Program-made: the position numbers and the translations under genes
Virus record (IMG/VR): IMGVR_UViG_3300021590_000027
Coordinates: 1-22,714 of that record
Source of the DNA: a virus
DNA length: 22,714 nt
Reading direction: 5' to 3' (one strand)
Shown: positions 1 to 7,698 of the stretch, piece after piece
Numbering within the stretch: position 1 is the first letter of the stretch
Layout of the letters: every line of letters starts with the position of its first letter
Notes under the pieces: model-generated
Databases searched by the model: none
Seen by the model: the letters and a program-made list of their open reading frames with translations, nothing else
Told to the model about the DNA's origin: nothing

Positions 1-641
1 GCCAGTATAACTCCGTCCTAATAAATACTGAGATTGGGGACCCGAAAGCCTTTAATGTTTTCCTCCAACCCAGATTCGAGAAACAGTTTCACCAGCCTTT
101 CCTCCTGAACTGTCGTTCTCTTTACTCCTTAGCAAATGTCTTAGGTCTCAACGTTCAATTGATTACCAAAGGAGAAGAGGGAAAAGCAGGAAAGGTTGAG
201 AGCAATATTACCACTACTGAAAAGTTCCCGGTCTTAGAGTACATAAAACAGCATAAGTCCCAGCTTTTAGTCCTCGATTCTATTACTACTCCGATTAAAG
301 GCGCAATAGGTAGTGCGAGACAAAACTTTGGTGCAAGGGCTGATGTCATATCGAGAATTCTCGGTCAGCTATCTCTCATTTTGGATGAGACTAACGTGGC
401 TATTGTAATAGTAGCACATCAAAGTCAAGATAAAGCAAACAAATTCGATGAAGGAAGAATCTGGGGTGGAGACACTTTGGCTTATAATGCTAAATATATT
501 TTACAGCTTCGTACACCCCATTTCAAGGTCGAAACTGATTCTAAGACCTTATACAAACAAATTCGTAGAAGAAGGTATTTAGGGAAACTGGAAAGTAAAT
601 GGTTCCAGCTTCCCCTAAAGAAAGATTTTGGTTTTGTATAA
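1..641 (+). CDS. RadA/RecA-like recombinase ATPase, C-terminal part (5' end outside window)
   Basis: The reading frame is open from base 3 to the stop at 639-641, so the N-terminus and Walker A loop lie before the window. The visible part has the RecA-fold order: a VLINTE strand near the start (compare DTE in RadA), a Walker B strand LLVLDSIT around base 270, a helix with ARADVISRILGQL, and an L2-like segment IVIVAHQSQDK followed by WGGDTLAYNA, matching the RadA/RadB 'TNQV...GG..laH' region. Family members are ATP-dependent strand-exchange proteins or accessory paralogues acting in recombination-dependent replication and repair. The TNQ motif reads AHQ, so this is a divergent viral paralogue rather than a host-like RadA. 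It leads a cluster of replication genes. The superfamily call is secure; recombinase versus mediator cannot be decided from this fragment. Confidence 0.8.
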   Translation, partial: QYNSVLINTEIGDPKAFNVFLQPRFEKQFHQPFLLNCRSLYSLANVLGLNVQLITKGEEGKAGKVESNITTTEKFPVLEYIKQHKSQLLVLDSITTPIKGAIGSARQNFGARADVISRILGQLSLILDETNVAIVIVAHQSQDKANKFDEGRIWGGDTLAYNAKYILQLRTPHFKVETDSKTLYKQIRRRRYLGKLESKWFQLPLKKDFGFV

Positions 642-670
642 TTCGATTATCAAGCGATGGAGCAAGAAGA

Positions 671-1018
671 ATGAAGATTAACTTGGAGAAGATAAGTGCT
701 GCAATAGGCACAGTTATTACTTCTAAGAGGAACAAGAAGTCAGCCAAAGAGCTGAAGAATAAGATACTTCTAAAGATTCGGGAAGAGAAACAGAACGAAA
801 CCATATCAAGGGCTGCCTTGGTGATGGCACTTGAAGATTTGACCAAAGGCATGAACAAGGATGACTTAGATGATGCCATAGACCGTTTCTTAGAAGAGTT
901 AGTTGCCGAATTATTTGAGGATTTGGATATAGTAGATTTAGGAGATATGTTATCTCCTGATGCTCCCTCCCCAAGCATTAAAAACAATACTTCTGACGAT
1001 AATCCCATGTACCGGTAA
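671..1018 (+). CDS. Small acidic protein of unknown function
   Basis: 115 residues. I chose the ATG at 671 because a GGAG lies about 8 bases upstream. An in-frame ATG at 599 would overlap the upstream ATPase gene by 43 bases and has no clear ribosome site. The N-terminal third is basic (Lys/Arg-rich, residues about 1-45). The middle is predicted helical and strongly acidic, with DLDDAIDRFLEELVAELFED around residues 72-95, and the tail is polar and low in complexity. No family is recognised. It sits between the RadA-like gene and the ERCC4 nuclease with only 3 bases before the latter, so it is probably co-translated with them. A role in the recombination module is a guess from position only. 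Confidence 0.7.
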   Translation: MKINLEKISAAIGTVITSKRNKKSAKELKNKILLKIREEKQNETISRAALVMALEDLTKGMNKDDLDDAIDRFLEELVAELFEDLDIVDLGDMLSPDAPSPSIKNNTSDDNPMYR

Positions 1019-1021
1019 GTC

Positions 1022-1666
1022 ATGGAAAGAGAAGTTGTCATTGATACACGGGAACCCAAGCACGTGTATGAGATTGCAGTGAAGACTCTCAAGGATTATA
1101 CCGTAAAACGAGCTAAGTTAGAAGTTGGAGACATTCAATTCGAGGACATAATAGTAGAACGAAAGACACCCTCGGATTTTGTTACATCGGCAAGACGTTC
1201 AGACTTTTGGACAAACTTGTATGTAATGAAGACGAACTATAAGCATTCCTTCCTTCTTATAGACGGAGATGATTACTCTTGGCGAGAAGTGATTTCAAGA
1301 AGGGGCATCACAAATTCGATGATAGAGGGTGCAAAGGTTTCAGTTCTCATGATGGGAATTCCGATAATGGAATTTGCAAAATTAAGTAGTGCGTTCAAAC
1401 ATCTTGATGTGATGTTTCAGAAAAAGGTGAGTGTTAAACCTCCCCGAACAGCAGACCTCAAAATTTCAAAACAAAGTGCAAATCTACATTCTCTACGAGT
1501 AGCGTGTCTTATGTGTGTACCTCGAATTGGAAATGTCACTGCTGAGAAACTGCTTCAAGACCACAAAAAACTCATCAATGTAATAGAAGAATCTAAGAAC
1601 GTTAAGACTCCTGCAATGAAAAGAATAAATGATTTCTTCTTTGGTGAAGATAAAGATGTTGAATAA
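1022..1666 (+). CDS. ERCC4-type (XPF/Hef-like) structure-specific endonuclease with HhH domain
   Basis: 214 residues. The N-terminal half carries the XPF/MUS81/Hef nuclease signature: IDTRE at residues 7-11, VGD at 35-37 and ERKTPSD at 46-52 (canonical GDxnERKxxxD), then a basic patch SARRSDF and the strand SFLLIDGDD. The C-terminal part has a helix-hairpin-helix region, CVPRIGNVTAEKLLQDHKKL, as in the (HhH)2 dimerisation/DNA-binding domain of the family. No helicase domain is present, so this matches the short nuclease+HhH form rather than full-length Hef. Family members cut branched DNA such as flaps and stalled forks as dimers. All expected acidic and ERK catalytic residues are visible. 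It starts 3 bases after the preceding gene and overlaps the next by 11. A fork or recombination-intermediate processing role is inferred. Confidence 0.9.
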   Translation: MEREVVIDTREPKHVYEIAVKTLKDYTVKRAKLEVGDIQFEDIIVERKTPSDFVTSARRSDFWTNLYVMKTNYKHSFLLIDGDDYSWREVISRRGITNSMIEGAKVSVLMMGIPIMEFAKLSSAFKHLDVMFQKKVSVKPPRTADLKISKQSANLHSLRVACLMCVPRIGNVTAEKLLQDHKKLINVIEESKNVKTPAMKRINDFFFGEDKDVE

Positions 1667-2327
1667 AATTCGGGAAAGGATTAGTAAGATACTTACCTGT
1701 ATGCTACCAAGGACCAAAGTCTATTTTGAAGACTTTGAGACTTTGGCTCTATTGGCAGAGAAGAGCATGGACACTTTAAAACATTTAGGAGAAAAGGAAC
1801 ATCCCTCAACCACAAGTGTGAGAGCTAAAACTTTGGAAGTCCAAGCTGATTCGACCGTGCATGACGCAATCAGGTCTCTTCTTTACGACCATACAAGAGT
1901 GACCGAAGAAAAGGCAGACATTCGGAATTTTCTTCAAAATCTCGATGATGTTATAGACAACTTAGAAGCAGTTGTGTGGAGAATAGCTAACTTCGATTGT
2001 AATCCTCGTGCTCTCCGTCTTAGAGACTCTTTTATTCCTTATATCGAAAAAGCTGTGATTGATATTAGTTGTGCAGTGTCTCTTCTTCCAGATGTCATTC
2101 ACAATCAAAAACAACTTAATACTTTCATAGAGAGCATTAATCAATGTGAGGTTAGAGGTGACGAGTTATATAGAGGTTGGTTCATGTCTGTCACAAACGG
2201 AGTGTTTAAAAGCGAAGGTGAGAGGTTCTTCTTGTTAGATGTTCTTCAGAGGCTGGAAAATGTGTTAGACGCAGCGGAAGATGTTGCAGATAATCTTGAA
2301 ACTTTCCTTTTAAAAGGAGGAGTTTAA
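1656..2327 (+). CDS. DUF47/PhoU-like protein (putative phosphate transport regulator)
   Basis: 223 residues from the ATG at 1656, overlapping the nuclease gene by 11 bases. An earlier in-frame start at 1629 would overlap it further and is less likely. The all-helical sequence follows the DUF47 (UPF0111, PhoU-related) pattern: a first helix FEDFETLALLAEKSMDTL; an acidic ExxxD site at E61-D65; ADIRNFLQNLDDVIDNLE at about residues 87-104 (family: ReDI..L...LDDviD.iE); a second ExxxD at E165-D169; and a C-terminal VLDAAEDVADNLETFLLKG at about 203-221. Family members bind metal clusters through these acidic motifs and usually sit beside Pit-type phosphate transporters, whose activity they are thought to control. 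No transporter lies nearby, so a viral copy might act on the host's. The family call is from motif memory, not a search. Confidence 0.75.
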   Translation: MLNKIRERISKILTCMLPRTKVYFEDFETLALLAEKSMDTLKHLGEKEHPSTTSVRAKTLEVQADSTVHDAIRSLLYDHTRVTEEKADIRNFLQNLDDVIDNLEAVVWRIANFDCNPRALRLRDSFIPYIEKAVIDISCAVSLLPDVIHNQKQLNTFIESINQCEVRGDELYRGWFMSVTNGVFKSEGERFFLLDVLQRLENVLDAAEDVADNLETFLLKGGV

Positions 2328-2483
2328 ATGAAGCCGATGGAAGGTCAGACGATTGAAATGTACGGTGTTCGAGTTACAGTCTTTAGGAATGGAGATGTGT
2401 ATGTTTCAACTAAAGGTGACGTCACAATAGTAGATGCTCGTGCTGTAATTGCGAATAATAAGATTATGGAGGTTGGAAAATGA
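2328..2483 (+). CDS. Small hypothetical protein (51 aa)
   Basis: An ATG follows directly after the preceding stop, with a strong AAGGAGG about 7 bases upstream. The 51-residue product begins MKPMEGQTIEMYGVRVTVFR and continues with alternating hydrophobic residues (VYVSTKGDVTIVDAR), suggesting a small all-beta fold such as a mini-barrel. The stop overlaps the next start (ATGA). No family recognised. Support is the ribosome site, the gapless packing and the coupled overlap. Confidence 0.65.
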   Translation: MKPMEGQTIEMYGVRVTVFRNGDVYVSTKGDVTIVDARAVIANNKIMEVGK

Positions 2484-2641
2484 CTTATAGCACAGAACAT
2501 AGTCACGAATTAAGATACGAAAGTGGGTCCGTAACTATTGTCATATCAATATTAGAAAGAGGAGATTCAGAAGAAGAAAGAAAGAATGTACAGAATCTCA
2601 TAGAAAAACTCGATAAACTAATCAAGGAGTTCTTTGATTAA
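2480..2641 (+). CDS. Small hypothetical protein (53 aa)
   Basis: 53 residues, starting in an ATGA overlap with the preceding gene and with GGAGG about 7 bases upstream (within ATTATGGAGGTTGG). The N-terminal part is beta-like (SVTIVISILERG). The C-terminal half is a charged amphipathic helix (KNVQNLIEKLDKLIKEFF) that could mediate dimerisation. No family recognised. Position between the DUF47-like gene and the primase suggests an early-region accessory protein. Confidence 0.6.
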   Translation: MTYSTEHSHELRYESGSVTIVISILERGDSEEERKNVQNLIEKLDKLIKEFFD

Positions 2642-2659
2642 GATAGTTAACCACAGTGT

Positions 2660-3520
2660 ATGAACTACGACATTTTCTACTATATTCCTAAAGGTTTTTA
2701 CCGAAGAATTGCCGTTGAAAGTCGAAAGCAGTTTCCAGTTCATTCTTCAAGAGAAATCAAAAAACGATTGATGACTCGAGCTCCTCTTTATGCAAGCATT
2801 AGCGTCTTTCAAGAAAGCAAAGCCTTTCCCCTCTACTTCTTTTTTGATTTTGATTGTGAAAAACACATAGCCGAAGGAGAAATTGCTAAACTCCAAGATT
2901 ATTGTAAACGACACAGCTATTCTTTCACTGTTGCGGAACCTAAACGTGGTTATCACTTCTATATTCATCTCTCACCTACCGAAATAGACGCAAACGCATT
3001 CCGATGTATATCAGACTACATCATCGAAACAGTGGGAATTGAACACTATGATGATATTACAGACGGGGTCCTCAACGGCATTGCCCGTCTCCCAGGAAGC
3101 TATTATCCAGAACTTAATCGAAGAGTTAGGATAGTCAAACAAAGCTTAGCTAAGTTCATGAGTCCTTTTGAGTTATTGGATGGCAATGAGTTACCAACTC
3201 AGATTTTTCATTCGCTGCCAGACGATATAGACTTGGAATACTACCGTCCTTGCATTGATTACTTTATCCAAGAAAGTCACCCATCTCAGTTCATAAGGTT
3301 TGGATGGGCAGCTCTAAGAATAGCACAAGGCAAAAGTAACGAAGAAATGATTAATGAAGCAAGGCGATATAACTGGGAAGACTGGGATGAGGAAATGACA
3401 GAGTATCAGATAAATCAGATTAGGAGCAAACGATATAGAGTTCCGTCTTGTGGGACTATACGGAAGAAGGGGTATTGTATTCCCCAATTATGTAAATGGA
3501 GGAAACATAAATGTCATTAG
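2660..3520 (+). CDS. Archaeo-eukaryotic primase (AEP/PriS-like) with C-terminal Cys cluster
   Basis: 286 residues. The AEP catalytic core is visible in order: motif I FFFDFDCE with the DxD pair D63/D65; motif II GYHFYIHL with H99 (family: s.GfHvYi); and motif III-like VLNGIARLPGSYYPELNRRV, with the Arg/Pro-Gly-Ser of archaeal and viral primases. These residues bind metal and nucleotide for primer synthesis. A helical middle region follows, with W..WDEE residues, and the extreme C-terminus has C264, C273, C278 and C285 plus a His, a likely zinc or iron-sulfur site. No helicase domain is fused. The ribosome site is weak. Together with PolB at 5003 it gives a self-supplied replisome core. A PrimPol activity is possible but not shown by sequence. 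Confidence 0.82.
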   Translation: MNYDIFYYIPKGFYRRIAVESRKQFPVHSSREIKKRLMTRAPLYASISVFQESKAFPLYFFFDFDCEKHIAEGEIAKLQDYCKRHSYSFTVAEPKRGYHFYIHLSPTEIDANAFRCISDYIIETVGIEHYDDITDGVLNGIARLPGSYYPELNRRVRIVKQSLAKFMSPFELLDGNELPTQIFHSLPDDIDLEYYRPCIDYFIQESHPSQFIRFGWAALRIAQGKSNEEMINEARRYNWEDWDEEMTEYQINQIRSKRYRVPSCGTIRKKGYCIPQLCKWRKHKCH

Positions 3521-3657
3521 AGTGTCTCGTTTGTGGCAATAAGGATTTGAAAAGGCTTAAAATAGGTTTGTTGTATTGTCCTCTTTGTTATTCTTTGTAT
3601 TGGACTACTGTTCCTGAACAATATAGGGAGAGACGGAAAGATGAAAAAACTGAGTGA
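3511..3657 (+). CDS. Zinc-ribbon microprotein (48 aa)
   Basis: 48 residues overlapping the primase 3' end by 10 bases, with GGAGG at 3498-3502 giving good spacing to the ATG. It has two CxxC knuckles, CLVC near the N-terminus and CPLC in the middle (residues 5-8 and 23-26), the pattern of a small zinc ribbon, followed by a basic/acidic tail. It overlaps the next gene by 17 bases. Such ribbons commonly bind nucleic acid or protein partners; here it may act as a transcription or replication adaptor, which is inference from fold alone. Confidence 0.7.
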   Translation: MSLECLVCGNKDLKRLKIGLLYCPLCYSLYWTTVPEQYRERRKDEKTE

Positions 3658-4294
3658 TTGGATAGATAAGGAACGTGTATCGCAAGAGATTACGATTCTA
3701 AAAAAGAAAATCCAGTCTCTTGATAGAGTTCTTCAAGACAGATTGGAAGACGTTAAACTTAAAGTAATCTATCATAATAGTGATGAGTGTTACGGTCAAT
3801 ATTTTCCAGAAGATGACTATTATCTTTCAATTGTAATTGATTATTGTGACAACTACGCGAATAAGCTAATAGCGATAGACGAAATCCTCAAAGAAGAGAG
3901 TGGGTACGGTCAATATGAAGGTTTCATGGTAAAGAGCGAAGGTGTAATTATTTCGCCGTTTGATATAACACGAAGAGAGTTCTTAGAAATTGCTCAGTCC
4001 AAAAACGACGAAGAGGTTCGCCAATTGATACGAGAGATTTATAAAATTTCACGAAGGCTGAGAAGTGCAAACGACACAATAGACAAGTCTTCCCACATGT
4101 TAGATCTTCAGAAGAAATTCAAAGTTGAGTTTCAAGATAAGGAAAAGATTGAGGAATTGAAGGAAGGACTGGCTAAAATAACTAAGTTAAAGAATGAGTT
4201 AATTGCTCAATTGCAGATTAGAAAAGAGGAACTCAAACAGAAATTTGGAATAGATATAGAAGAACTCCAAAATAGGATACAACGAACACGTTAA
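3641..4294 (+). CDS. Coiled-coil protein of unknown function
   Basis: 217 residues with GGAG about 9 bases before the ATG. Residues about 1-40 (ITILKKKIQSLDRVLQDRLE) and about 130-217 (LDLQKKFKVEF to LKQKFGIDIEELQNRIQ) have heptad-like spacing and high Lys/Glu content, predicted as coiled coils. The centre contains Tyr-rich acidic stretches (ECYGQYFPEDDYY and SGYGQYEGFMV), the YGQY element appearing twice. No enzyme motif is seen. It might be a scaffolding or DNA-organising protein, but no function can be assigned. It is followed after one base by the methyltransferase gene, so it is in the same transcription unit. Confidence 0.75.
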   Translation: MKKLSDWIDKERVSQEITILKKKIQSLDRVLQDRLEDVKLKVIYHNSDECYGQYFPEDDYYLSIVIDYCDNYANKLIAIDEILKEESGYGQYEGFMVKSEGVIISPFDITRREFLEIAQSKNDEEVRQLIREIYKISRRLRSANDTIDKSSHMLDLQKKFKVEFQDKEKIEELKEGLAKITKLKNELIAQLQIRKEELKQKFGIDIEELQNRIQRTR

Positions 4295-4295
4295 A

Positions 4296-5006
4296 ATGAA
4301 TGACAATGATTGGCATAAGCTACAAGAGGATCTCATAAAGAGCAAGTATCATTATTTTCACACAGATCGAGGAGTGTTACTCCTTGGGGATTGCATCAAT
4401 ATCCTAAAAGACTTACCAGATAAGTCTGCCGATTTAATCCTCACGGATCCTCCTTACGCATTAGGAAAAGAGTATGATGTTTACGAGGATACTGAAGAAA
4501 ATCTCAAATCTCTTATAGAAGAATTCATGCCACAGGCTCTACGAGTAAGTAAGGCTATGCTACTTACCTGTGGTCTCACTAATATTTCTCTTTATCCTCC
4601 TCCACGCTGGATTTTAGCTTGGGTTTATAAGACGACAAACTCAAGAGGTAAATGGGGATTTGCTCAGTGGCAGCCAATCCTTGCGTATGGCGTAGACCCA
4701 TACTTGAGAGCGGGACTTGGAGCGAGAAGTGACGTCATAGAAGCAACAGGATTGGATAATCAAACTTATGATCACCCCTGTCCTAAACCCATCAAGTTTT
4801 GGGAAAGATTGTTGTTACGCGGAAGTCCTAAAGAAGGGGAAATTATTCTTGATCCATTTGCAGGTTCAGGAGTGACTGCAGTAGCCTGCGAAAAACATAA
4901 TCGTAGATGGATATGCATTGAGATTTCTGAGCGTTATTGTGAAGTAATTCAAGAAAGAGTATTAGGTCACGATAAATACCAAAAGAGTTTGGAGGAATTT
5001 TTATGA
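4296..5006 (+). CDS. DNA adenine-N6 or cytosine-N4 methyltransferase, beta-class order
   Basis: 236 residues. Motif IV DPPY is at residues 51-54, after GDCINILKDLPDKSADLI. The SAM-binding motif DPFAGSG lies near the C-terminus (about 186-192), followed by RRWICIEISERYCE (motifs II/III type). Catalytic motif before SAM motif is the beta-class arrangement. DPPY is typical of N6-adenine methylation but occurs in some N4-cytosine enzymes. HPCPKP just before the SAM motif is also typical. The target-recognition region is short (about 100 residues). No restriction endonuclease lies next to it, so it is an orphan enzyme, as often found in viruses, where it can shield DNA from host restriction or mark replication state. 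It overlaps the polymerase start by 4 bases. Confidence 0.9.
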   Translation: MNDNDWHKLQEDLIKSKYHYFHTDRGVLLLGDCINILKDLPDKSADLILTDPPYALGKEYDVYEDTEENLKSLIEEFMPQALRVSKAMLLTCGLTNISLYPPPRWILAWVYKTTNSRGKWGFAQWQPILAYGVDPYLRAGLGARSDVIEATGLDNQTYDHPCPKPIKFWERLLLRGSPKEGEIILDPFAGSGVTAVACEKHNRRWICIEISERYCEVIQERVLGHDKYQKSLEEFL

Positions 5007-7024
5007 TGGAACTTGTGAATGCTTCTCTTATTGGCTCAAGAAATTCGAGACCAACCGTCAAGCTTAAATTTAGAGAAGGTTGGAATGTCACGTACTCTGT
5101 AAGAAAGGGAGAGTATCCTTATTTCTATATCAAACCTGAAGAGGAAATTCTCTTCCCAATTATTAAACGAGAAAGTGGATTCGTGTCTTATACCGGAGAG
5201 CCTTTGGACAAAATCTCATTCAAATCAATAGAAGATCTCAAAAGAGGAAAGAGGAATGTGGACTTCAGTGCAGAAGCAGATATTCCATACTTGACACGCT
5301 ATCTCGTAGATAGAGGCTTGACGTACGGTCTTAATAGAAGGATACTTTATTTTGATATTGAAGTAGAGAGAGACAATGGTTCTCTCGACACAGAAAATGC
5401 TCCTCTTCCGGTTACTGTGATTGACGCTTACGATAGTTTCACAAAGAAGCACTATCCTTTTGTGTTAGAGGATTATGCAATAGAGGGAGTGAAGGCTTTT
5501 GTGTTTAAGAATGACGAACAGCTCATAAAATCCTTCTTATCCTTTTGTGAAAGATTAGATCCGGACCTGATTGTTGGATGGAACTCAAGTAATTACGATC
5601 TTCCTTACCTCTTTAATCGTTCAAGGAATAAGAAGATGTTTCGAGATTATCACGACGAACTCACCATAGGAGAAAGTCAGCCGCTTGACTTAATGCGAGC
5701 GTATAGAGAATTTGGAGAGCGAGGAGGAAGATACTTCTTAGACCATGTGGCTTTCCTCATTTTAGGAAGACGGAAGGATAAGTCGCTTCCTGAACTTCTT
5801 CATTGTATAGAAGACGTCACTCTCACTAAAGAAATAGATGAAGCACTCAAGCTGACTCAATTAGTTTTCTCTTTCCAAAATCTCGTTCCTCTTAATACCA
5901 TAGATATAATGAATAGAAGTTCGATTATCGAAGCCTACCTCCTAAAGAAGTATCACAATAAGTATGTTCTTCCGAATAAAAGACACGCATCACATACAAA
6001 GTATAAGGGAGCACTCGTTAGAGATCCACAGAAGGGTTTACATAGAGATGTCACTGTCTTAGATTTGGTCAGTCTGTATCCTTCGATTGTAATGCACTTT
6101 AACATCTCTCCTGACAGAGACATCAGGAATCCAGGGATACTCACGGAGACAATCAAAGAAATATTTGAACGGAGGCTCGAATACAAGAAGCTATACAAGG
6201 AAAGAGGCGACACTCAGAGTCAAATATGGAATGTGTCCTATAAGTTCCTTCTAAACGCGTGCGTTGGGATGCTGGGATACGGAAAGTCCAGATTCTACAA
6301 TAGAGATTTAGCAGCAGAAGTCACAGCTTATGAACGTAAAATCCTAACCTTCATTTGGGAGTACGTGGAAAACAAAGGCATTCCTATACTTGCAGGGGAC
6401 ACGGATGCACTTATGATTACTCATCCTCATCCTGAAGAAATAATGAATGAAATTAATGATGAACTTCACTCAAAGTGGGGTCCTGAGTTTAACTTGGATG
6501 TAGATAAAAAGTTTAGGGTCCTCTTCTTGTATAATAAGAAGAAGAACTATTTCGGGATTACAGACGAAGGTAAGCTGAAGATAACGGGAACAGTAGTAAA
6601 CAGAACGTCTTGTCCTCTGTATATCAGGAACAAGCTTATGACGGCATTCGAGTTAATCTTAAATGGAAAATGGGATGAACTTAAAGAAATCAAATCGCAG
6701 ATTAGAACTGAAATAAGAGAACAGGACGTAATGGATGTAGCAGAATGGGTAAGATTGTCTTCAACTTCACCCAAGGTTGAAACTGCTCATCTCAAGGCAG
6801 CGAAGAATAGACTTCGGTTGTATCGCATTCCTTTCCACTCGGGTGAAAAGTTACCAATTGTTCCTACAAAAGTGGCATCAATAGGAAACTTAGCCATCCA
6901 TGAGAACATAACAGATGACCTTCCCGAAATAGATTATGATGCCATTTTGGTGAAATGGTTTTATAATCCTCTGAAAGAAATAGAGGACACCCTGTCTCAA
7001 ACAAACCTTAATGGATTTATATAG
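5003..7024 (+). CDS. Family B DNA polymerase with 3'-5' exonuclease domain
   Basis: 673 residues, with GGAGG at 4991-4995 before the ATG. The exonuclease motifs are Exo I FDIE (D118, E120), Exo II WNSSNYD (N194, D199) and Exo III HCIEDVTLT (D271). The polymerase motifs are motif A DLVSLYPS (D354), motif B KFLLNACVG (K414, N418) and motif C AGDTDA (D466, D468), followed by KKKNYFG (about 512-518), the KKxY motif. All catalytic acids are present, so both activities are expected. It is shorter than typical archaeal PolB (about 770-800), mainly at the N-terminus and thumb. Some usual residues differ: Exo III Tyr is His, the motif B Tyr of NSxYG is Val, and motif C lacks its leading Tyr. No TPR insertions of protein-primed polymerases are evident, consistent with the primase upstream. 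Confidence 0.95.
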   Translation: MMELVNASLIGSRNSRPTVKLKFREGWNVTYSVRKGEYPYFYIKPEEEILFPIIKRESGFVSYTGEPLDKISFKSIEDLKRGKRNVDFSAEADIPYLTRYLVDRGLTYGLNRRILYFDIEVERDNGSLDTENAPLPVTVIDAYDSFTKKHYPFVLEDYAIEGVKAFVFKNDEQLIKSFLSFCERLDPDLIVGWNSSNYDLPYLFNRSRNKKMFRDYHDELTIGESQPLDLMRAYREFGERGGRYFLDHVAFLILGRRKDKSLPELLHCIEDVTLTKEIDEALKLTQLVFSFQNLVPLNTIDIMNRSSIIEAYLLKKYHNKYVLPNKRHASHTKYKGALVRDPQKGLHRDVTVLDLVSLYPSIVMHFNISPDRDIRNPGILTETIKEIFERRLEYKKLYKERGDTQSQIWNVSYKFLLNACVGMLGYGKSRFYNRDLAAEVTAYERKILTFIWEYVENKGIPILAGDTDALMITHPHPEEIMNEINDELHSKWGPEFNLDVDKKFRVLFLYNKKKNYFGITDEGKLKITGTVVNRTSCPLYIRNKLMTAFELILNGKWDELKEIKSQIRTEIREQDVMDVAEWVRLSSTSPKVETAHLKAAKNRLRLYRIPFHSGEKLPIVPTKVASIGNLAIHENITDDLPEIDYDAILVKWFYNPLKEIEDTLSQTNLNGFI

Positions 7025-7033
7025 GAGGAGAAA

Positions 7034-7669
7034 ATGAAAGTTGTACTGAGTGGAGATTGGCATATTGGTCAGGGAGAAATCTCTCCTGAGATGATAGCAG
7101 AGATAGCTAAGAGATATTGGAACGGAAAGAAAGTGATTTTGATGGGAGACCTCATTGATTGTGGAATCGACAGGGGAATGCAATTTGATAACGAAATCCA
7201 ACCACAGTCTCAACTTCGATGGGTCAAGATAATTACAGACAAATTGGACGTCGTAGGTTACTGTCTTGGAAATCACGAATACAGAGTCTTCAACGAGGTT
7301 GGTCTCAATGTCTACGAGGAGTATTTAGGAAAGCCAACTCACAAGGTTGAAATAGATGGAGTGGAATTCTATTTTGCTCACGGAAGAAGCGCTGCAATGG
7401 ATATATTCACAGAACATCGAAGACTCCTTCAGTATATTGACGCGGATGTTATAGCGTTAGGACACAATCATACGCTCGCTAAACTCGATGTGCTACGTGG
7501 AGATAAGAGAATCACACTTCTGCGAACAGGTTCTTTAGCACGGGGACTTCGATATGCGATTGAAATGTCTCTTCCGCCTACCATTAATGGGTGGACGGAG
7601 TATGACACTCGGAAGCGAGCAGCAAAACTAATGATGATTGACAAGAATGGAGAAGTTCATGAAATATAA
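7034..7669 (+). CDS. Calcineurin-like metallophosphoesterase
   Basis: 211 residues, with GGAGG at 7024-7028 (overlapping the polymerase stop) and good spacing to the ATG. All metallophosphoesterase motifs are present: GDWH (D8, H10), GDLID (D39), GNHE (N80, H81), AHG (H116) and GHNH (H144, H146). These bind a two-metal centre that hydrolyses phosphodi- or monoesters. The protein is a bare catalytic domain without the capping domain of Mre11 or the OB domain of the PolD small subunit, so neither should be assumed. Direct adjacency to PolB suggests a nucleic-acid or nucleotide substrate, but the substrate cannot be read from the sequence. Confidence 0.88.
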   Translation: MKVVLSGDWHIGQGEISPEMIAEIAKRYWNGKKVILMGDLIDCGIDRGMQFDNEIQPQSQLRWVKIITDKLDVVGYCLGNHEYRVFNEVGLNVYEEYLGKPTHKVEIDGVEFYFAHGRSAAMDIFTEHRRLLQYIDADVIALGHNHTLAKLDVLRGDKRITLLRTGSLARGLRYAIEMSLPPTINGWTEYDTRKRAAKLMMIDKNGEVHEI

Positions 7670-7698
7670 TTATAAAGGTAGGAGGTGTTGATATTAAA

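Noticed and set aside
541-1092. Minus-strand open frame of 183 codons, antisense to the acidic-protein gene
   Set aside because: It opposes parts of three supported plus-strand genes with good ribosome sites and packing. Its Ser/Leu/Phe-rich composition is what the reverse of Lys/Glu-rich coding sequence gives, and no motif is visible.
7034-7669. Mre11 or PolD small-subunit identity for the phosphoesterase
   Set aside because: The protein is only the catalytic domain (211 residues) with no capping, OB or C-terminal interaction domain, and there is no Rad50 or PolD large subunit nearby.
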